Position numbers and translations under genes: made by a program
Shown here: positions 6,103-7,449 of the stretch, in pieces
How the letters are laid out: every line of letters starts with the position of its first letter
How positions within the stretch are numbered: position 1 is the first letter of the stretch
Notes under the pieces: model-generated
Databases searched by the model: none
What the model saw: the letters and a program-made list of their open reading frames with translations, nothing else
Told to the model about the DNA's origin: nothing
Source of the DNA: Pseudomonadota bacterium
GTDB taxonomy: Bacteria > Myxococcota_A > Polyangia > Polyangiales > Polyangiaceae
Length of the DNA: 7,449 nt
NCBI GenBank assembly: GCA_003242355.1
Contig: QGUH01000152.1
Span: 1-7,449 of the forward strand
Reading direction: 5' to 3'

Positions 6103-6792
6103 ATGCTCCGCTTCACCGAGCTCCTCTCCCTCGACGATCCCAGCGAGCCTTCGCTGTCGATTCCGCTGGATCACGATCAGCGGCGGCGTGCGCGCCTGCG
6201 CGTGACGCTCCCCGACGGGGCCGAGGTCGGGTTGTTCTTGCCGCGTGGGCTCGCGCTCCGCGACGGCGATCGGCTGAGGTCCGCGGACGGCACGGCGTGC
6301 GCGCGCGTCGTGGCAGCGCCCGAACGCCTCTCGGTCGCGACGACCTCCGATGGGCTCTTGCTCGCGCGAGCCGCGTACCACCTCGGTAATCGCCACGTGC
6401 GGCTCCGCGTCGAGCCGGGGCGGCTGCTCTACGTGCACGACCACGTGCTCGACGGGCTCTGCCGTGATCTCGGCCTCGAGGTGACCGAAGCGCTCCTCCC
6501 CTTCGAGCCCGAAGCGGGCGGCTACGCGGGCCACGACCACGCGCACGGCCACGACCACGCGCATGGCCGCGACCACGGTTACGACCACGCGCACGGCCAC
6601 GACCACGCGCACGACCACGACCACGCTGCGGGCCACCATCACCATGATCCCGAGCGCGAGGGAGCGCACCGGCATCACCACCACGACCACGAAGCGGCGT
6701 CCCATCACTCCGATCACGAGGCGGCGCATCGGCACCACGACCACGGCCACGACCTCCCTCGCGACGCCGTCGAGGCGAACCGCACGCGATGA
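6103..6792 (+). CDS. ureE: urease nickel metallochaperone UreE with very long His tail
   Basis: UreE is a dimeric nickel-binding chaperone that hands nickel to UreG and the UreD-UreF complex. It has 229 residues; many UreE proteins are near 150-160. Residues 1-75 are the N-terminal domain (VTLPDGAEVGLFLPRGLALRDGD). Residues 76-135 are the metal-binding domain, with AYHLGNRHVRLRV (H98 matching the conserved interface nickel ligand) and YVHDHVLD (H112, H114 matching the Klebsiella H110/H112 region). The conserved PFEPEAGGYAG ends the core at about residue 143. Residues 144-216 are a tail with 32 histidines plus many Asp, partly built from GHDHAH repeats. The ATG at 6103, 17 bases after the ureC stop, is chosen because the family N-terminus follows; its ribosome binding site is weak, so translation may depend on ureC. 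It overlaps ureF by ATGA. Confidence 0.95.
   Translation: MLRFTELLSLDDPSEPSLSIPLDHDQRRRARLRVTLPDGAEVGLFLPRGLALRDGDRLRSADGTACARVVAAPERLSVATTSDGLLLARAAYHLGNRHVRLRVEPGRLLYVHDHVLDGLCRDLGLEVTEALLPFEPEAGGYAGHDHAHGHDHAHGRDHGYDHAHGHDHAHDHDHAAGHHHHDPEREGAHRHHHHDHEAASHHSDHEAAHRHHDHGHDLPRDAVEANRTR
6529..6630 (+). repeat. imperfect 18-base tandem repeats encoding GHDHAH in UreE
   Basis: Units 6529-6546 and 6547-6564 (GGC CAC GAC CAC GCG CAC/T) are followed by a degenerate unit 6565-6582, a shortened one 6583-6594 and an exact one 6595-6612, then a decaying GACCAC run to 6630. Near-identity at the DNA level, including the third positions, suggests recent slippage-type expansion rather than only protein-level selection. 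Beyond 6630 histidines continue in a different, non-periodic pattern. Confidence 0.85.
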
Positions 6793-7449
6793 ACGCGTCC
6801 GCTTCGCCTCCCGTCCTGTCGATCGAAAGCCCGGCCGTCCTGCTCGGTGCGATGCGTCTCGCGAGCGCGGCCTTGCCGATTGGGGCGTTCGCCTATTCGC
6901 AAGGGCTCGAGCAGGCCGTCGCGGGCGGCGCCGTGGCGGACGCGGCGGGGGCCGAGCGCTGGATCGTGGGGCTTCTCGAGCGCTCGATGCTCACGCTGGA
7001 CGTGCCGGTGCTTCGGCGCGTGTTCGAGTGCCTCGAGCGCGGAGACGTGGCGGGTGCAAACGCGTGGAACGCCTTCTTGTACGCTTCACGCGGCACGCGG
7101 GAGCTGCGCGAGGAAGATCGGCAACTCGCGACCTCCCTCTATCGGTTGCTCGAGAGTCTGGGTGAGCCGCGTGCCCGCGCGCTTCGTGGGAGCCCGCGCA
7201 GCACGCTTCCTGCGGCGTTCGCGCTGGGGGCGTGCTCCTTCGGGCTCCCGGTGGCTGCCGCGGCGCTCGCCTTCGGCTACTCGTGGTGCGAAGCGCAGGT
7301 GGGCGCGGCGACGCGGCTCGTGCCGCTCGGGCAAACGGCCGCCCAGGGCGGGCTGTCGAGCGTGCAAGGGGGCCTCCCCGGGGGGCGCCCCGAAGGCCCG
7401 CCCTGCCGGGTGTTTGCCCCGGCGGGCCCCGTCCCGGCCCAGACCTTTT
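6789..7449 (+). CDS. ureF: urease accessory protein UreF, truncated by the window end
   Basis: UreF bridges UreD and UreG in the nickel-loading complex. 220 residues are present and the stop lies beyond the window. The start overlaps the ureE stop as ATGA, and the typical motif LASAALPIGAFAYSQGLE appears at residues 24-41. Other family segments are ASRGTRELREEDRQL and, at 177-186, LVPLGQTAAQ. After Q186 (base 7346) the family resemblance stops and the translation becomes Gly/Pro-rich, although the frame stays open. The expected C-terminal part, with the SRLFRS-type ending, is absent. The change coincides with runs of G and C and the end of the sequence, so I read it as unreliable contig-end sequence rather than a real variant. 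ureG would be expected next. Confidence 0.9.
   Translation, partial: MNASASPPVLSIESPAVLLGAMRLASAALPIGAFAYSQGLEQAVAGGAVADAAGAERWIVGLLERSMLTLDVPVLRRVFECLERGDVAGANAWNAFLYASRGTRELREEDRQLATSLYRLLESLGEPRARALRGSPRSTLPAAFALGACSFGLPVAAAALAFGYSWCEAQVGAATRLVPLGQTAAQGGLSSVQGGLPGGRPEGPPCRVFAPAGPVPAQTF
7347..7449. other. aberrant G/C-homopolymer contig end
   Basis: Composition changes abruptly: runs of five and six G, several runs of four C, a palindrome GGGGCGCCCC (7382-7391), and a foldable region with CCGGG/CCCGG (7406-7410 with 7418-7422) flanked by GGCCCG/CGGGCC (7395-7400 with 7423-7428). It stays in the ureF frame but does not read as UreF. Base-calling error at read ends, or an assembly break at strong structure, would explain it; a true frame-preserving substitution is less likely. 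Confidence 0.55.

Noticed and set aside
5797..6750. Minus-strand frame rich in Val/Met opposite ureE
   Set aside because: It is the mirror of the CAC/GAC histidine codons, and the valine runs are an artefact of that repeat.
7395..7449. Terminator-like hairpin followed by TTTT at the right end
   Set aside because: It lies inside the ureF frame in sequence of doubtful quality, and the T run is only the last four bases of the window.

Overview
The window looks like a piece of a GC-rich deltaproteobacterial genome, most likely a myxobacterium of the Polyangiales type. Three things suggest this: G or C at most third codon positions, an exported lipoprotein with tandem eight-cysteine repeats of the kind common in that group, and a urease operon with a fused gamma/beta subunit. 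The assignment is inference. The odd length and the abnormal last ~100 bases suggest that the window is a whole contig of a draft assembly, broken inside ureF on the right and perhaps in a repeated element on the left.

Layout. 1-296: no confident gene. The minus strand carries an open frame running off the left edge with a protein-like C-terminal half. The plus strand carries copy 1 of a 73-base repeat that ends just before the first gene. 297-2489 (+): an exported lipoprotein with a Gly/Ser linker, four cysteine repeats of exactly 41 residues, and a metzincin zinc-protease domain (HEVAHNHGRLH plus Met-turn). 2487-2580: three consecutive perfect hairpins, the first overlapping the stop codon and probably acting as a terminator. 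2584-2656: copy 2 of the 73-base repeat (66 of 73 identical), in front of the urease operon.

2744 to the right edge (+): ureD, a fused ureA-ureB gene, ureC, ureE and ureF (truncated). ureC overlaps ureAB by ATGA, and ureF overlaps ureE by ATGA. UreAB and UreC form the nickel enzyme that hydrolyses urea to ammonia and carbamate. UreD and UreF (with UreG, expected beyond the right edge) form the activation complex, and UreE delivers nickel. All nickel ligands, the carbamylated lysine and the flap Cys/His of UreC are present, so the enzyme should be active. UreE ends in an unusually long tail with 32 histidines.

The parts not explained by known genes are the leader repeat shared by the protease and the urease operon, the three-hairpin cluster between them, and the unidentified left-edge frame. 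No RNA gene, CRISPR array, transposase or phage gene was seen.
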